Source: Macrococcus lamae
GTDB taxonomy: Bacteria > Bacillota > Bacilli > Staphylococcales > Staphylococcaceae
Reading direction: 5' to 3'
DNA: 64,000 nucleotides
Assembly (NCBI RefSeq): GCF_004359545.1
Contig: NZ_SCWB01000009.1
Location: 33,267-97,266, forward strand
Shown: positions 1 to 9,905 of the stretch, in pieces
Numbering within the stretch: position 1 is the first letter of the stretch
How the letters are laid out: the number at the start of each line of letters is the position of its first letter
The notes under the pieces: model-generated
The model's input: only the letters and a program-made list of their open reading frames with translations
Database searches by the model: none
What the model was told of the DNA's origin: nothing
Made by a program: the position numbers and the translations under genes

Positions 1-1128
<1,128 letters not shown>

Positions 1129-1176
1129 TTTCAGTGTTAATGAATAAACAATACAAATAACGGAGGCTCATGATAC

Positions 1177-2934
1177 ATGAGAAAAACTAAAATCGTATGT
1201 ACGATAGGACCAGCTTCAGAAGCACCGGAAATGCTGGAGCAATTAATTGAAGCGGGGATGAACGTTGCACGTTTGAACTTCTCTCACGGCAGTCACGAAG
1301 AACATGCCGGAAGAATTCAGAATATCAGAAAGGCGGCTGACAAGTTAAATAAAACAGTTGCCATCTTACTCGATACAAAAGGCCCGGAAATTCGTACCCA
1401 CAATATGGAGAATGATAAGATTGAACTGACTAAAGGTTCTACAGTGGCAGTCAATATGTCAGAAGTGACCGGCACACCCGAAGAGTTCTCAGTGACTTAT
1501 GCAGAGCTGATTAACGATGTCCATGTCGGTTCAACCATTCTTCTGGATGACGGACTGATTGAACTTAAAGTAAAGGAAATCAAACAGGACGAAGGAAAAA
1601 TCATCTGTGATGTGATCAACGCAGGAGAGCTGAAAAATAAAAAAGGAGTCAATGTTCCAGGTGTTAAAGTGAATCTCCCTGGCATCACTGAGAAAGATGC
1701 AGAAGATATTAAATTCGGTATTGAACAGAAAGTCGATTTTATCGCTGCATCATTTGTCAGACGTGCCTCAGACGTACTTGAAATCAGAAAAATACTAGAA
1801 GAACGTCAATGTGACTTCATTCATATCATTCCGAAAATAGAAAACGAAGAAGGAATCGAAAACATCGACCAGATTCTTGAAGTATCAGATGGTCTGATGG
1901 TTGCTCGTGGCGACATGGGTGTTGAAATTCCTGCTGAAAAAGTACCGTTAGTACAAAAAGATCTGATCAGAAAATGTAATGCATTAGGGAAACCGGTCAT
2001 TACTGCGACACAGATGCTTGATTCTATGCAGCGCAACCCGCGTTGTACAAGAGCTGAAGCGAGTGACGTTGCCAATGCTATATACGACGGTTCAGATGCA
2101 GTTATGCTATCCGGAGAAACAGCAGCCGGGCTTTATCCGCTGGAATCTGTTAAGACGATGCACAATATTGCATACGCTGCAGAAGAAGCACAGGATTATA
2201 AGAAATTATTAAGCGACCGCACTAAAATGACTGAAACAACGATGGTGAATGCTATTGGTGTGTCTGTCGCACACACTGCATTGAACTTAAATGTACAGAC
2301 GATTGTTGCAGCTACTGAAAGTGGTCATACCGCAACAATTATTTCGAAATACCGTCCACATGCACATATCGTTGCAGTGACGCCGTACGAAGAAACAGCG
2401 AGACATATGGCTCTCGTATGGGGAGTGCTGCCGCTCGTAAAAGAAGGTAGAAAAACAACTGATCAGCTGCTGAATGGTGCAGCAGAAGCAGCGATTGAAA
2501 CCGGTACAGTTGAAAATGGAGATTTAATCATTATTACTGCTGGTGTACCGACAGGTGAGGCAGGAACAACCAACTTAATGCAGATTCAGTTAGTTGGAGA
2601 CGAACTTGCTGGAGGACAGGGAATTGGACGTAACTCTGCAGTCGGTCATGTCGTTGCAGTCAAAGAAGCAGGGGAACTGGCAGGGAAAGATTTATCCAAT
2701 GCTGTCATCGTCACACAATCCACTGATGCTGAAATGGTTCCCTATATCGAACAGGCGCTGGCAATTGTCACTGAAGAAGGCGGTCTGACAAGTCATGCAG
2801 CTGTAGTCGGTCTGACACTCGGCAAACCGACAATTGTAGGCGTGGAAGATGTCTATAGTAAGCTTGAAAATGACACGTTAGTCACAGTAGATGCGGCACA
2901 TAGTAAAGTGTATGCTGGTCATGCTAAAGTATAA
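1177..2934 (+). CDS. pyk: Pyruvate kinase with C-terminal PEP-utiliser-like domain
   Basis: Converts phosphoenolpyruvate and ADP to pyruvate and ATP, the last step of glycolysis. The N-terminal ~470 residues are the pyruvate kinase barrel and allosteric domain: [14 protein letters not shown] start, [10 protein letters not shown], the DTKGPEIRT segment and the [12 protein letters not shown] motif. Residues ~475-585 form an extra domain resembling the phospho-histidine domain of PEP synthase/PTS enzyme I, with its GGLTSHAAV histidine motif. That extension is standard for Bacillus and Staphylococcus pyruvate kinases, so 585 residues is the expected length. A GGAGG ribosome binding site lies at 1162-1166. 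A strong terminator follows. Confidence 0.97.
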   Translation: MRKTKIVCTIGPASEAPEMLEQLIEAGMNVARLNFSHGSHEEHAGRIQNIRKAADKLNKTVAILLDTKGPEIRTHNMENDKIELTKGSTVAVNMSEVTGTPEEFSVTYAELINDVHVGSTILLDDGLIELKVKEIKQDEGKIICDVINAGELKNKKGVNVPGVKVNLPGITEKDAEDIKFGIEQKVDFIAASFVRRASDVLEIRKILEERQCDFIHIIPKIENEEGIENIDQILEVSDGLMVARGDMGVEIPAEKVPLVQKDLIRKCNALGKPVITATQMLDSMQRNPRCTRAEASDVANAIYDGSDAVMLSGETAAGLYPLESVKTMHNIAYAAEEAQDYKKLLSDRTKMTETTMVNAIGVSVAHTALNLNVQTIVAATESGHTATIISKYRPHAHIVAVTPYEETARHMALVWGVLPLVKEGRKTTDQLLNGAAEAAIETGTVENGDLIIITAGVPTGEAGTTNLMQIQLVGDELAGGQGIGRNSAVGHVVAVKEAGELAGKDLSNAVIVTQSTDAEMVPYIEQALAIVTEEGGLTSHAAVVGLTLGKPTIVGVEDVYSKLENDTLVTVDAAHSKVYAGHAKV

Positions 2935-2976
2935 TTTGTAGCAAGCTTAAAATAAGTCATTTATTGAAAAACACAT

Positions 2977-3017
2977 AAAAGCACAGCTCTGATGAATTTC
3001 AGAGCTGTGCTTTTTTT
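2977..3017. terminator. Bidirectional intrinsic terminator between pyk and the permease gene
   Basis: A 16-base stem (2977-2992 paired with 2999-3014, AAAAGCACAGCTCTGA and its complement) has a six-base loop and a run of seven T on the plus strand. On the minus strand the A-run gives the matching U tract. It therefore serves both pyk and the convergent permease gene. Confidence 0.93.
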
Positions 3018-3032
3018 ATATGTAACATAACT

Positions 3033-4415
3033 TTAATGGCTTGAGCGTGTCTGTACTTTATACATGACGAACAGAATAACAAACCATAATGGGGTCCAGT
3101 ATAAAGCGACTCTTGTGTCAGGAGCCAGGAATAATAAGGCGAATACAAAGATGAAAAATAGCAGGATAATCATTGCTGATATCATTCCGCCAGGCATTTT
3201 AAAAGCTGAGGAGGCGTGTTTTTCAGGATGGCGTTTCAAGTACATCATATATGAGATGATGATCAATGACCAGACAACCAGGAAGAACACTGTAGATATT
3301 GTTGTCACAAGCGTGAATACTTGAGCTGCATTCGGGATTAAATAGTTGAGCAGCACTGAAATTAACAGCAGCGAACTTGAAAAGATGACAGCATTAGCAG
3401 GAACGCCTTGCTTATTTGTCTTCTGAAAAAATCCTTCACCTTTAGCATAGTTCTTGCTTAATCCGAACAACATACGGCTGTTTGAGAATATACCACTGTT
3501 ACATGATGACGATGCTGATGTAATGACTACAAAATTGATCAGACTTGCCGCAAAGACAACACCGATTAGCTTGAATAATTCAACAAAAGGACTGAGTTCT
3601 GGATCAATGCTGTTCCAAGGGGTAATGCACATGATTACCGCTAATGCACCGACATAGAACAAGAGAATACGAATCGGCACATTATTGACAGCACGCGGAA
3701 TTGTCTTATGCGGGTCCTGCGTTTCTCCTGCTGTCACGCCAATCAGCTCAATACCGACAAAGCTGAATACTGCCATCTGGAAGCTGAGCAGAAAGCCGTT
3801 TATACCATTCGGGAAGAAACCGCCGTGTGACCATATATTGGATACAGATGCATGACCGAACGGTGTCTTGAATCTCATGACGATGAGTAAAATGCCGACG
3901 ACAATTAAAGCAATGATGGTAACAACTTTGATGATAGCGAACCAGAACTCTAGCTCACCGAACATTTTCGCTGTCAGTAAGTTTAGTACTGTCAGCAGCA
4001 CGATAGTAATTAAAGCAGAAATCCATGTCGGAAAATCCGGCCACCAGAAATTGATATACTGAGCGACTGCTGTCACTTCAGCCATGCCGGTCACTATCCA
4101 GCAGAACCAGTAAGTCCAGCCAGTGACATAACCTGCAAAATCACCGAGATAGTCCTTTGCGATATCTGTAAATGAGTGGTAGCTGGTATTTGACAAGAGC
4201 ATTTCACCTAGCCCTCGCATAAACAGAAATAAAAACAGACCGATAATTGCGTAAGTCAATAATATAGAAGGACCCGCAAGATGAATCGTCTTGCCGGCTC
4301 CAAGAAATAATCCTGTCCCAATTGCTCCGCCAATTGCAATCAGCTGAATGTGACGGTTTGATAACGTTCGCTGTAGATCATTTGTCTCGTGTTCAGTTAC
4401 TTGATTCTCTTTCAT
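3033..4415 (-). CDS. Amino acid permease, D-serine/D-alanine/glycine transporter type
   Basis: Proton-coupled amino acid uptake across the cytoplasmic membrane (APC superfamily, amino acid transporter family). The protein has 460 residues and about 12 hydrophobic segments. It opens with the family signature IAIGGAIGTGLFLGAGKTI around residues 27-45 and carries VGIELIGVTAGETQDP with the conserved acidic pair. Similarity to CycA/AapA and the position beside pyk, as I recall for aapA in S. aureus, suggest D-alanine, D-serine or glycine as substrates, but substrate specificity cannot be read from sequence. AAAGAGG precedes the ATG on the minus strand. It is transcribed towards pyk and divergently from citZ. 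It is distinct from lysP at 21215, which belongs to the same superfamily. Confidence 0.85.
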   Translation of the reverse strand: MKENQVTEHETNDLQRTLSNRHIQLIAIGGAIGTGLFLGAGKTIHLAGPSILLTYAIIGLFLFLFMRGLGEMLLSNTSYHSFTDIAKDYLGDFAGYVTGWTYWFCWIVTGMAEVTAVAQYINFWWPDFPTWISALITIVLLTVLNLLTAKMFGELEFWFAIIKVVTIIALIVVGILLIVMRFKTPFGHASVSNIWSHGGFFPNGINGFLLSFQMAVFSFVGIELIGVTAGETQDPHKTIPRAVNNVPIRILLFYVGALAVIMCITPWNSIDPELSPFVELFKLIGVVFAASLINFVVITSASSSCNSGIFSNSRMLFGLSKNYAKGEGFFQKTNKQGVPANAVIFSSSLLLISVLLNYLIPNAAQVFTLVTTISTVFFLVVWSLIIISYMMYLKRHPEKHASSAFKMPGGMISAMIILLFFIFVFALLFLAPDTRVALYWTPLWFVILFVMYKVQTRSSH

Positions 4416-4601
4416 ATTAAACCTCTTTTCGTAAGTCAGCTAAACTCATTATGATATTAACTTTACAAAAATTCAAATAATTTATTAAAATGAAGTTGGA
4501 TTCATGGTTATACAATTGTGATGAAAAGTATTTATTATTTTTAAATATTCCATAAGTAAAAGTTATCATGTATCATAAAGAATATTAAAGGATTGAATTC
4601 A

Positions 4602-4651
4602 TTCACAAAGAGGCTGAAATTAGCTATAATGAAACTGTGAAAGCCGTTACA
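4602..4651 (+). promoter_or_regulatory. citZ promoter with cre-like site at the start of transcription
   Basis: The -35 TTCACA (4602-4607) and -10 TATAAT (4625-4630) are 17 bases apart. Just downstream, 4638-4651 reads TGAAAGCCGTTACA, which has one mismatch from the CcpA consensus TGWAANCGNTWNCA. A cre at +1 would act as a block on transcription. Glucose repression of citZ by CcpA is established in Bacillus; its use here is inferred. Confidence 0.6.
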
Positions 4652-4695
4652 GTTTGGCATTTCTATATTAAAATAATGTAAAGTGGGGTTAAGAT

Positions 4696-5814
4696 ATGTC
4701 CGAATTAACTAAAGGTTTAGAGGGAATTGTTGCCACTAAAACTAAAGTAAGCTCAATCGTTGATGATCAGTTAACTTATGCAGGTTATGAAATCGACGAT
4801 TTAACTGAAAATGCATCTTTTGAAGAAGTCATCTTCTTACTATGGCATTTCAGACTGCCAAATGCAGAGGAGCTTCAGAATTTAAAGGGTCAGCTGTTTG
4901 ATAATATGATTCTGAATCCAAGAATGTACAGTCATTTTGAAGACTATGCGACTGATCAGATTCATCCGATGACTGGTCTACGTACATCTTTAAGCTATTT
5001 AGCGCACTTCGATCCACGTGCTGAAGAATTCAATGAAGATGCGCATCTCAACAAAGCAATCCGTATCCAGGCGAAAGTAGCATCGCTAGTTGCAGCTTTT
5101 GCACGAGTACGTCAAGGCAAAGAGGTTGTTAAACCGAAGAAAGACTTAAGCTATGCTGCTAACTTCCTGTACATGCTGTTCGGTGAAGAGCCGACTAAAG
5201 TTCAGGAGGAAGGTTTCAATAAAGCGTTGATTCTTCATGCTGACCATGAACTGAACGCTTCAACATTTACAGCACGTGTTGCCGTTTCAACTCTATCTGA
5301 TATGTACTCAGGCGTAACAGCAGCAGCTGGTGCTTTGAAAGGTCCTCTTCATGGGGGCGCTAATGAGCAGGTTATGAAAATGCTCTCTGAAATCGGTTCT
5401 ATCGATAATGTTGAGGATTATGTTCAGAAGAAGATTGACAACAAAGAGAAAATTATGGGATTTGGTCACCGCGTCTATAAAAACGGCGACCCGCGTGCGA
5501 AGTACTTAAAAGAAATGTCGCGCAAAATCACTGATGAAACTGGCCAGAAGGAACTTTATGAAATTTCTGTTAAGATTGCCGACCTGTTGAAAGAGAAGAA
5601 AGGCTTGCTGCCAAACGTTGATTTCTATTCTGCAACGGTCTACCATTCAATGAATATTGAACATGATTTGTTCACACCAATCTTCGCTGTGTCGCGTACA
5701 TCAGGCTGGATTGCGCATATTCTTGAACAGTACGCTGATAACCGTATTATCCGTCCACGTGCGGAATATGTCGGTGATGTTCACCGCAAGTACGTTCCAG
5801 TTTCTGAACGTTAA
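4696..5814 (+). CDS. citZ: Citrate synthase
   Basis: Condenses acetyl-CoA and oxaloacetate to citrate, the entry step of the TCA cycle. The 372-residue length is that of Gram-positive CitZ. The catalytic residues appear to be His184 ([10 protein letters not shown]), His258 (GFGHRVY) and Asp309 ([12 protein letters not shown]). A GTGGGG ribosome binding site lies 7-12 bases before the ATG. The icd gene follows after 61 bases, giving the citZ-icd pair found in B. subtilis and staphylococci (the mdh gene of the Bacillus operon is absent here). Its promoter carries a probable cre. Confidence 0.97.
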   Translation: MSELTKGLEGIVATKTKVSSIVDDQLTYAGYEIDDLTENASFEEVIFLLWHFRLPNAEELQNLKGQLFDNMILNPRMYSHFEDYATDQIHPMTGLRTSLSYLAHFDPRAEEFNEDAHLNKAIRIQAKVASLVAAFARVRQGKEVVKPKKDLSYAANFLYMLFGEEPTKVQEEGFNKALILHADHELNASTFTARVAVSTLSDMYSGVTAAAGALKGPLHGGANEQVMKMLSEIGSIDNVEDYVQKKIDNKEKIMGFGHRVYKNGDPRAKYLKEMSRKITDETGQKELYEISVKIADLLKEKKGLLPNVDFYSATVYHSMNIEHDLFTPIFAVSRTSGWIAHILEQYADNRIIRPRAEYVGDVHRKYVPVSER

Positions 5815-5875
5815 TCACACTGCTTTAAATATAGAAACAACTTATCAAAAAAAAAAGACTTTACGGAGGTTTATC

Positions 5876-7138
5876 ATGGGAGAGAAGATTACTAATTCTA
5901 ACGGAGCACTTAACGTGCCGAACAATCCAGTTGTACCATTCATCATCGGTGACGGTACAGGTCCGGATATTTGGAAAGCAGCGGTACGTGTTCTTGACGG
6001 TGCAGTAGATAAAGCATATAACGGCGAAAAGAAAATTGAATGGAAAGAAGTACTTGCGGGTCAGAAAGCATTCGACGAAACAGGAGAATGGCTGCCACAG
6101 GAAACTTTAGATACAATCGATGAATATTTGATCGCTATTAAAGGACCTTTGACGACGCCTATCGGTGGTGGAATTCGTTCATTGAACGTTGCATTGCGTC
6201 AGGAGTTAGATTTATTTGTATGTCTTCGTCCGGTACGTTACTTTGAAGGCGTTCCTTCACCAGTGAAACGTCCGGAAGATACAGACATGGTTATTTTCCG
6301 CGAGAACACTGAAGATATTTATGCAGGTATTGAGTATAAAGAAGGAACAGATGACGTGAAGAAAGTCATCGAATTCCTGCAGAATGAAATGGGCGCTAAA
6401 AATATCCGTTTCCCTGAAACGTCCGGTATCGGTATTAAGCCCGTGTCTAAAGAAGGAACAGAACGTTTAGTCCGTGCGGCTATCAACTATGCACTGGAGC
6501 AGGGTCGTAAATCTCTGACACTTGTTCATAAAGGGAACATCATGAAGTTCACTGAAGGTGCCTTCAAACAATGGGGCTATGATTTAGCTGAACGTGAATT
6601 CGGCGACAAAGTATTCACTTGGGCACAATATGATAAGTTAGTTGACTCAGACGGCAAGGAAGCTGCTGATAAAGCTCAGGAAGAAGCAGTCAACAGCGGC
6701 AAGTTGCTAGTAAAAGATTCTATCGCGGATATCTTCCTGCAACAGATTTTAACGCGTCCTGCTGAGTTTGATGTAGTCGCTACAATGAACTTAAACGGCG
6801 ATTATATTTCTGACGCGTTAGCAGCACAGGTCGGTGGAATCGGTATCGCACCAGGCGCTAACATCAATTATGAAACAGGACATGCTATCTTTGAAGCGAC
6901 TCACGGTACTGCTCCGAAGTATGCAGGACTTGATAAAGTTAACCCATCTTCAGTTATTCTAAGCGGTGTACTAATGCTCGACCATCTAGGATGGAAAGAA
7001 GCTGGCGAACTGATCACAAAATCAATGGAAAAAACTATTGCTTCTAAAGTTGTTACTTACGACTTTGCACGTCTGATGGACGGCGCTACAGAAGTCAAAT
7101 GTTCTGAGTTCGCTGACGAACTGATCAAAAACTTATAA
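5876..7138 (+). CDS. icd: Isocitrate dehydrogenase (NADP-dependent)
   Basis: Oxidative decarboxylation of isocitrate to 2-oxoglutarate in the TCA cycle. The 420-residue product starts [10 protein letters not shown]. The frame runs back to 5657 inside citZ, but the ACGGAGG ribosome binding site at 5863-5869 fixes the ATG at 5876. The substrate loop RSLNVALRQ is present with Ser102, the equivalent of the serine that is phosphorylated in E. coli. The NADP-site segment GTAPKYAG (in [12 protein letters not shown]) is typical of the NADP enzymes. An A-rich stretch between citZ and icd contains no terminator, so read-through from the citZ promoter is expected. Confidence 0.96.
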   Translation: MGEKITNSNGALNVPNNPVVPFIIGDGTGPDIWKAAVRVLDGAVDKAYNGEKKIEWKEVLAGQKAFDETGEWLPQETLDTIDEYLIAIKGPLTTPIGGGIRSLNVALRQELDLFVCLRPVRYFEGVPSPVKRPEDTDMVIFRENTEDIYAGIEYKEGTDDVKKVIEFLQNEMGAKNIRFPETSGIGIKPVSKEGTERLVRAAINYALEQGRKSLTLVHKGNIMKFTEGAFKQWGYDLAEREFGDKVFTWAQYDKLVDSDGKEAADKAQEEAVNSGKLLVKDSIADIFLQQILTRPAEFDVVATMNLNGDYISDALAAQVGGIGIAPGANINYETGHAIFEATHGTAPKYAGLDKVNPSSVILSGVLMLDHLGWKEAGELITKSMEKTIASKVVTYDFARLMDGATEVKCSEFADELIKNL

Positions 7139-7145
7139 TAATCGA

Positions 7146-7187
7146 AAAGAATCGTGGATGAATATAACATCTATGATTCTTTTTTTG
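7146..7187 (+). terminator. Terminator after icd
   Basis: AAAGAATCGTGGATG and CATCTATGATTCTTT form a long stem with G-U pairs, followed by a T tract ending at 7187. It closes the citZ-icd unit. Confidence 0.85.
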
Positions 7188-7309
7188 ATTTTTCAATGTA
7201 AATTTAGTGTAAATAAATGTTACCATCGTTTGAATTTTATTGATAAATGATAGTCATATGATTTCTAATTAATATATAATAGGAGAGACAGATACTTTGG
7301 AGGGATATA

Positions 7310-8020
7310 ATGAGTCAGAAAGTTCTAGTAGTTGATGATGAACAATCTATCGTCACTTTATTACAATACAATTTACAGCAGGCTGGCTACGATGTTGTGA
7401 CTGCTTATGATGGTGAAGAAGGGTTGAATAAAGTATTCACAGAACGTCCTGATATCGTTGTGCTTGATCTGATGCTGCCAAAGATGGATGGTGTGGAAGT
7501 ATGCAAAGCAGTCCGCAGTGAGAAGAACCAAGTACCTATTTTAATGTTGACAGCTAAAGATGATGAATTTGATAAAGTGCTTGGTCTTGAACTAGGTGCA
7601 GATGATTATATGACTAAGCCATTTTCTCCCCGGGAAGTCGTGGCGAGAATCAAGGCTATTTTACGACGTTCACAAGTCAGTGAACAGAGCAGTGATATTA
7701 AGCAGAGCAGTGAAATCCTGATCGGAAAGCTTAAGATTCTTCCGGAACACTTTGAGGCTTATAGAAATGACCAGCTGCTTGAATTGACACCGAAAGAATT
7801 TGAACTGCTAATTTATTTAATTGAAAGACAGGGACGTGTCATTACACGTGAACATATGCTGAATTCAGTCTGGAACTATGAATTTGCAGGAGATTCAAGG
7901 ATCGTCGATGTACATATCAGCCATTTGAGAGAAAAAATTGAAGATAATCCTAAGCAGCCGCAATATATTAAAACAGTCCGCGGACTGGGCTATAAGCTTG
8001 AAATTCCGAAAGCACTATGA
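7310..8020 (+). CDS. phoP: PhoP-type response regulator
   Basis: Transcription factor of the phosphate-starvation two-component system. The receiver domain occupies residues ~1-120 with the acidic pocket Asp9/Asp10, phospho-acceptor Asp53 (VVLDLMLPKMDG) and the conserved Lys of YMTKPF. The C-terminal half is an OmpR/PhoB winged-helix domain (LTPKEFELLIYL, DVHISHLREKIE, VRGLGYK). The 236 residues fit PhoP. The promoter looks like TAGTCA, 18 bases, TATAAT at 7275-7280, and GGAGG lies just before the ATG. It overlaps phoR by four bases (ATGA), indicating translational coupling. Position next to icd and polA is the classical PhoPR locus. Confidence 0.93.
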   Translation: MSQKVLVVDDEQSIVTLLQYNLQQAGYDVVTAYDGEEGLNKVFTERPDIVVLDLMLPKMDGVEVCKAVRSEKNQVPILMLTAKDDEFDKVLGLELGADDYMTKPFSPREVVARIKAILRRSQVSEQSSDIKQSSEILIGKLKILPEHFEAYRNDQLLELTPKEFELLIYLIERQGRVITREHMLNSVWNYEFAGDSRIVDVHISHLREKIEDNPKQPQYIKTVRGLGYKLEIPKAL

Positions 8021-9723
8021 TTAGTTTCCAGAAACGATTGCTTTTATCACTTACAACACTATTTGTTGTAAGTTTTCTTTTACTCGGTTTCTTTCTCTCA
8101 GTAACTTTAAGTGATAGAATTTATGAGAGCAAAAAAAATGATCTACTTAAACAGGCTTCTCATATTATTCATATGATTAAAGAAGACGGAGATACAGTTC
8201 ACTATTTGAGCAGTGAAGACACGGCTGTCGATCAGATTATGATTAAAGAAGACGGTAAAGTCATATACAAAAGCAGCTCATTAAACAAGAAACAGCTCGA
8301 AGCGAGTCTCAGGAAATGGAAAGATAACTCCGAAACGACTGAATTCTTCCGCGATTATAATAATGATAATCAAGCGCTGCTGATACAAAATAAAGATGAT
8401 TTTGCTGTGTATCTTATTGATGATATGACTGAAATAGACGATATCATCACTCAGATGTGGGAATATTTAATCATCATTCTTCTCATTGTACTGCCAGTCG
8501 TATATATTATAGTGCGTTACATCAATAAGAGTTATATCGCTCCGATCAGTGAAGTAACTTATGCATCAAAACTACTTGCTGAAGGCAATTATAAAGTCAG
8601 AGTACCAGAGAGCAGCGTGACCGAAACGAAAGATTTGTATATCAGTATAAATATTCTTGCCAGGACTCTACAATCATTGAATAATGAACAGAAGCTGCAG
8701 CGCAATAGGCTGGAGACAACCCTTCAGAATATTCCTTCTGCGATCCTTCTAGTTAATAATCACGGTGATGTTGTGATCAGCAATGATACCTACAACCGGT
8801 TGTTCAATAACGACGGTCCCTCGTTAAAAGGGTACTATGAGGAAGCTATCGCCTATTCCGCCATCAACCGCATGATTAAAGAAGCCATTGCAACTGAGAA
8901 GACAATCAATGAAACGCTTGATATAAAAATTAATGTCCATCAGAAATATTTTGATGCTGCAGTTGTTCCAGTCTTGTCTAAAACACGCAAAAAGCTTGAA
9001 GGAGTGGTCATCGTACTGCATGACATCACTCAGCTGAAGACACTGGAGCAGATGCGTAAAGATTTTGTCGCTAATGTATCACATGAACTGAAAACACCGA
9101 TCACGTCAATTAAAGGTTTTTCTGAAACGCTGCTTGATGGTGCTAAGAATGATGCCGAGTCACTTGATATGTTCCTGAACATCATTTTGAAGGAAGCAAA
9201 CCGAATTCAAGTGCTTGTCAGTGAACTGCTGGAACTGTCAAAAATAGAACGTAATAATCACCTTCAGCTCACACCTGTCGATATGAGTGATAAAGTAAAA
9301 AATTGTGTAGAAGTAGTTCAGCCGCTTGCTTTGAAAAAAAATCTTGAAATAAAGATGAATCTGGATGATGAAGTGTTTGTCCAGGCTGAACCGAGCAAAC
9401 TGAAACAGGTGATTATCAACCTTTTATCCAACGCCATCAATTACTCTTCTGACAATGATGAAATCATAGTCAATGTTAGACAGCAAGACGGATTGTCCAT
9501 TCTTGAAATCAAGGATAACGGCATCGGTATCGCACGTGAAGAGCAGATCAGAATATTTGAGCGTTTTTACCGGGTAGATAAAGCAAGGAGTCGGGATAGC
9601 GGTGGAACAGGGTTAGGACTTGCTATCGTCAAGCATATCGTTGAAGTATTCAATGGCGAGATAGAAGTCGACAGCAGACTCGGAGAAGGTTCGACTTTTC
9701 GCGTCACATTTAAAGCGCTATAA
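8017..9723 (+). CDS. phoR: PhoR-type sensor histidine kinase
   Basis: Membrane sensor that phosphorylates PhoP. In the 568 residues I see a first membrane helix at ~8-28, an extracytoplasmic sensor region, a second helix at ~148-166, a HAMP-like linker, a PAS domain (~230-340), then the kinase core. The H box FVANVSHELKTP carries the phospho-acceptor His356. The N box (NLLSNAINYS), DNGIGI and GGTGLGLAIV complete the ATPase domain. The start overlaps the phoP stop. No terminator lies between the genes, and a strong one follows at 9808. Confidence 0.93.
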   Translation: MISFQKRLLLSLTTLFVVSFLLLGFFLSVTLSDRIYESKKNDLLKQASHIIHMIKEDGDTVHYLSSEDTAVDQIMIKEDGKVIYKSSSLNKKQLEASLRKWKDNSETTEFFRDYNNDNQALLIQNKDDFAVYLIDDMTEIDDIITQMWEYLIIILLIVLPVVYIIVRYINKSYIAPISEVTYASKLLAEGNYKVRVPESSVTETKDLYISINILARTLQSLNNEQKLQRNRLETTLQNIPSAILLVNNHGDVVISNDTYNRLFNNDGPSLKGYYEEAIAYSAINRMIKEAIATEKTINETLDIKINVHQKYFDAAVVPVLSKTRKKLEGVVIVLHDITQLKTLEQMRKDFVANVSHELKTPITSIKGFSETLLDGAKNDAESLDMFLNIILKEANRIQVLVSELLELSKIERNNHLQLTPVDMSDKVKNCVEVVQPLALKKNLEIKMNLDDEVFVQAEPSKLKQVIINLLSNAINYSSDNDEIIVNVRQQDGLSILEIKDNGIGIAREEQIRIFERFYRVDKARSRDSGGTGLGLAIVKHIVEVFNGEIEVDSRLGEGSTFRVTFKAL

Positions 9724-9807
9724 CTTAATGAATTCTTTACACTAAGTTAATATTTTTCGTACAACCAACTGATATAATAATGATAGACCCCTTCATTTTG
9801 AAGAGAT

Positions 9808-9837
9808 AACGGGACGCAGCTGCGTCCCGTTGTTTTT
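9808..9837 (+). terminator. Terminator after phoR, perfect 24-base palindrome
   Basis: Bases 9808-9831 (AACGGGACGCAG and its exact complement) form an uninterrupted palindrome, followed by G and six T. As RNA it folds into a GC-rich hairpin, ending the phoPR transcript before polA. Confidence 0.93.
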
Positions 9838-9905
9838 TGGTCTATTTTTTTTGCTTATATTTAAGGTATGTTAGAATAAAGTTATCTAAATAAATGGAGG
9901 CACTT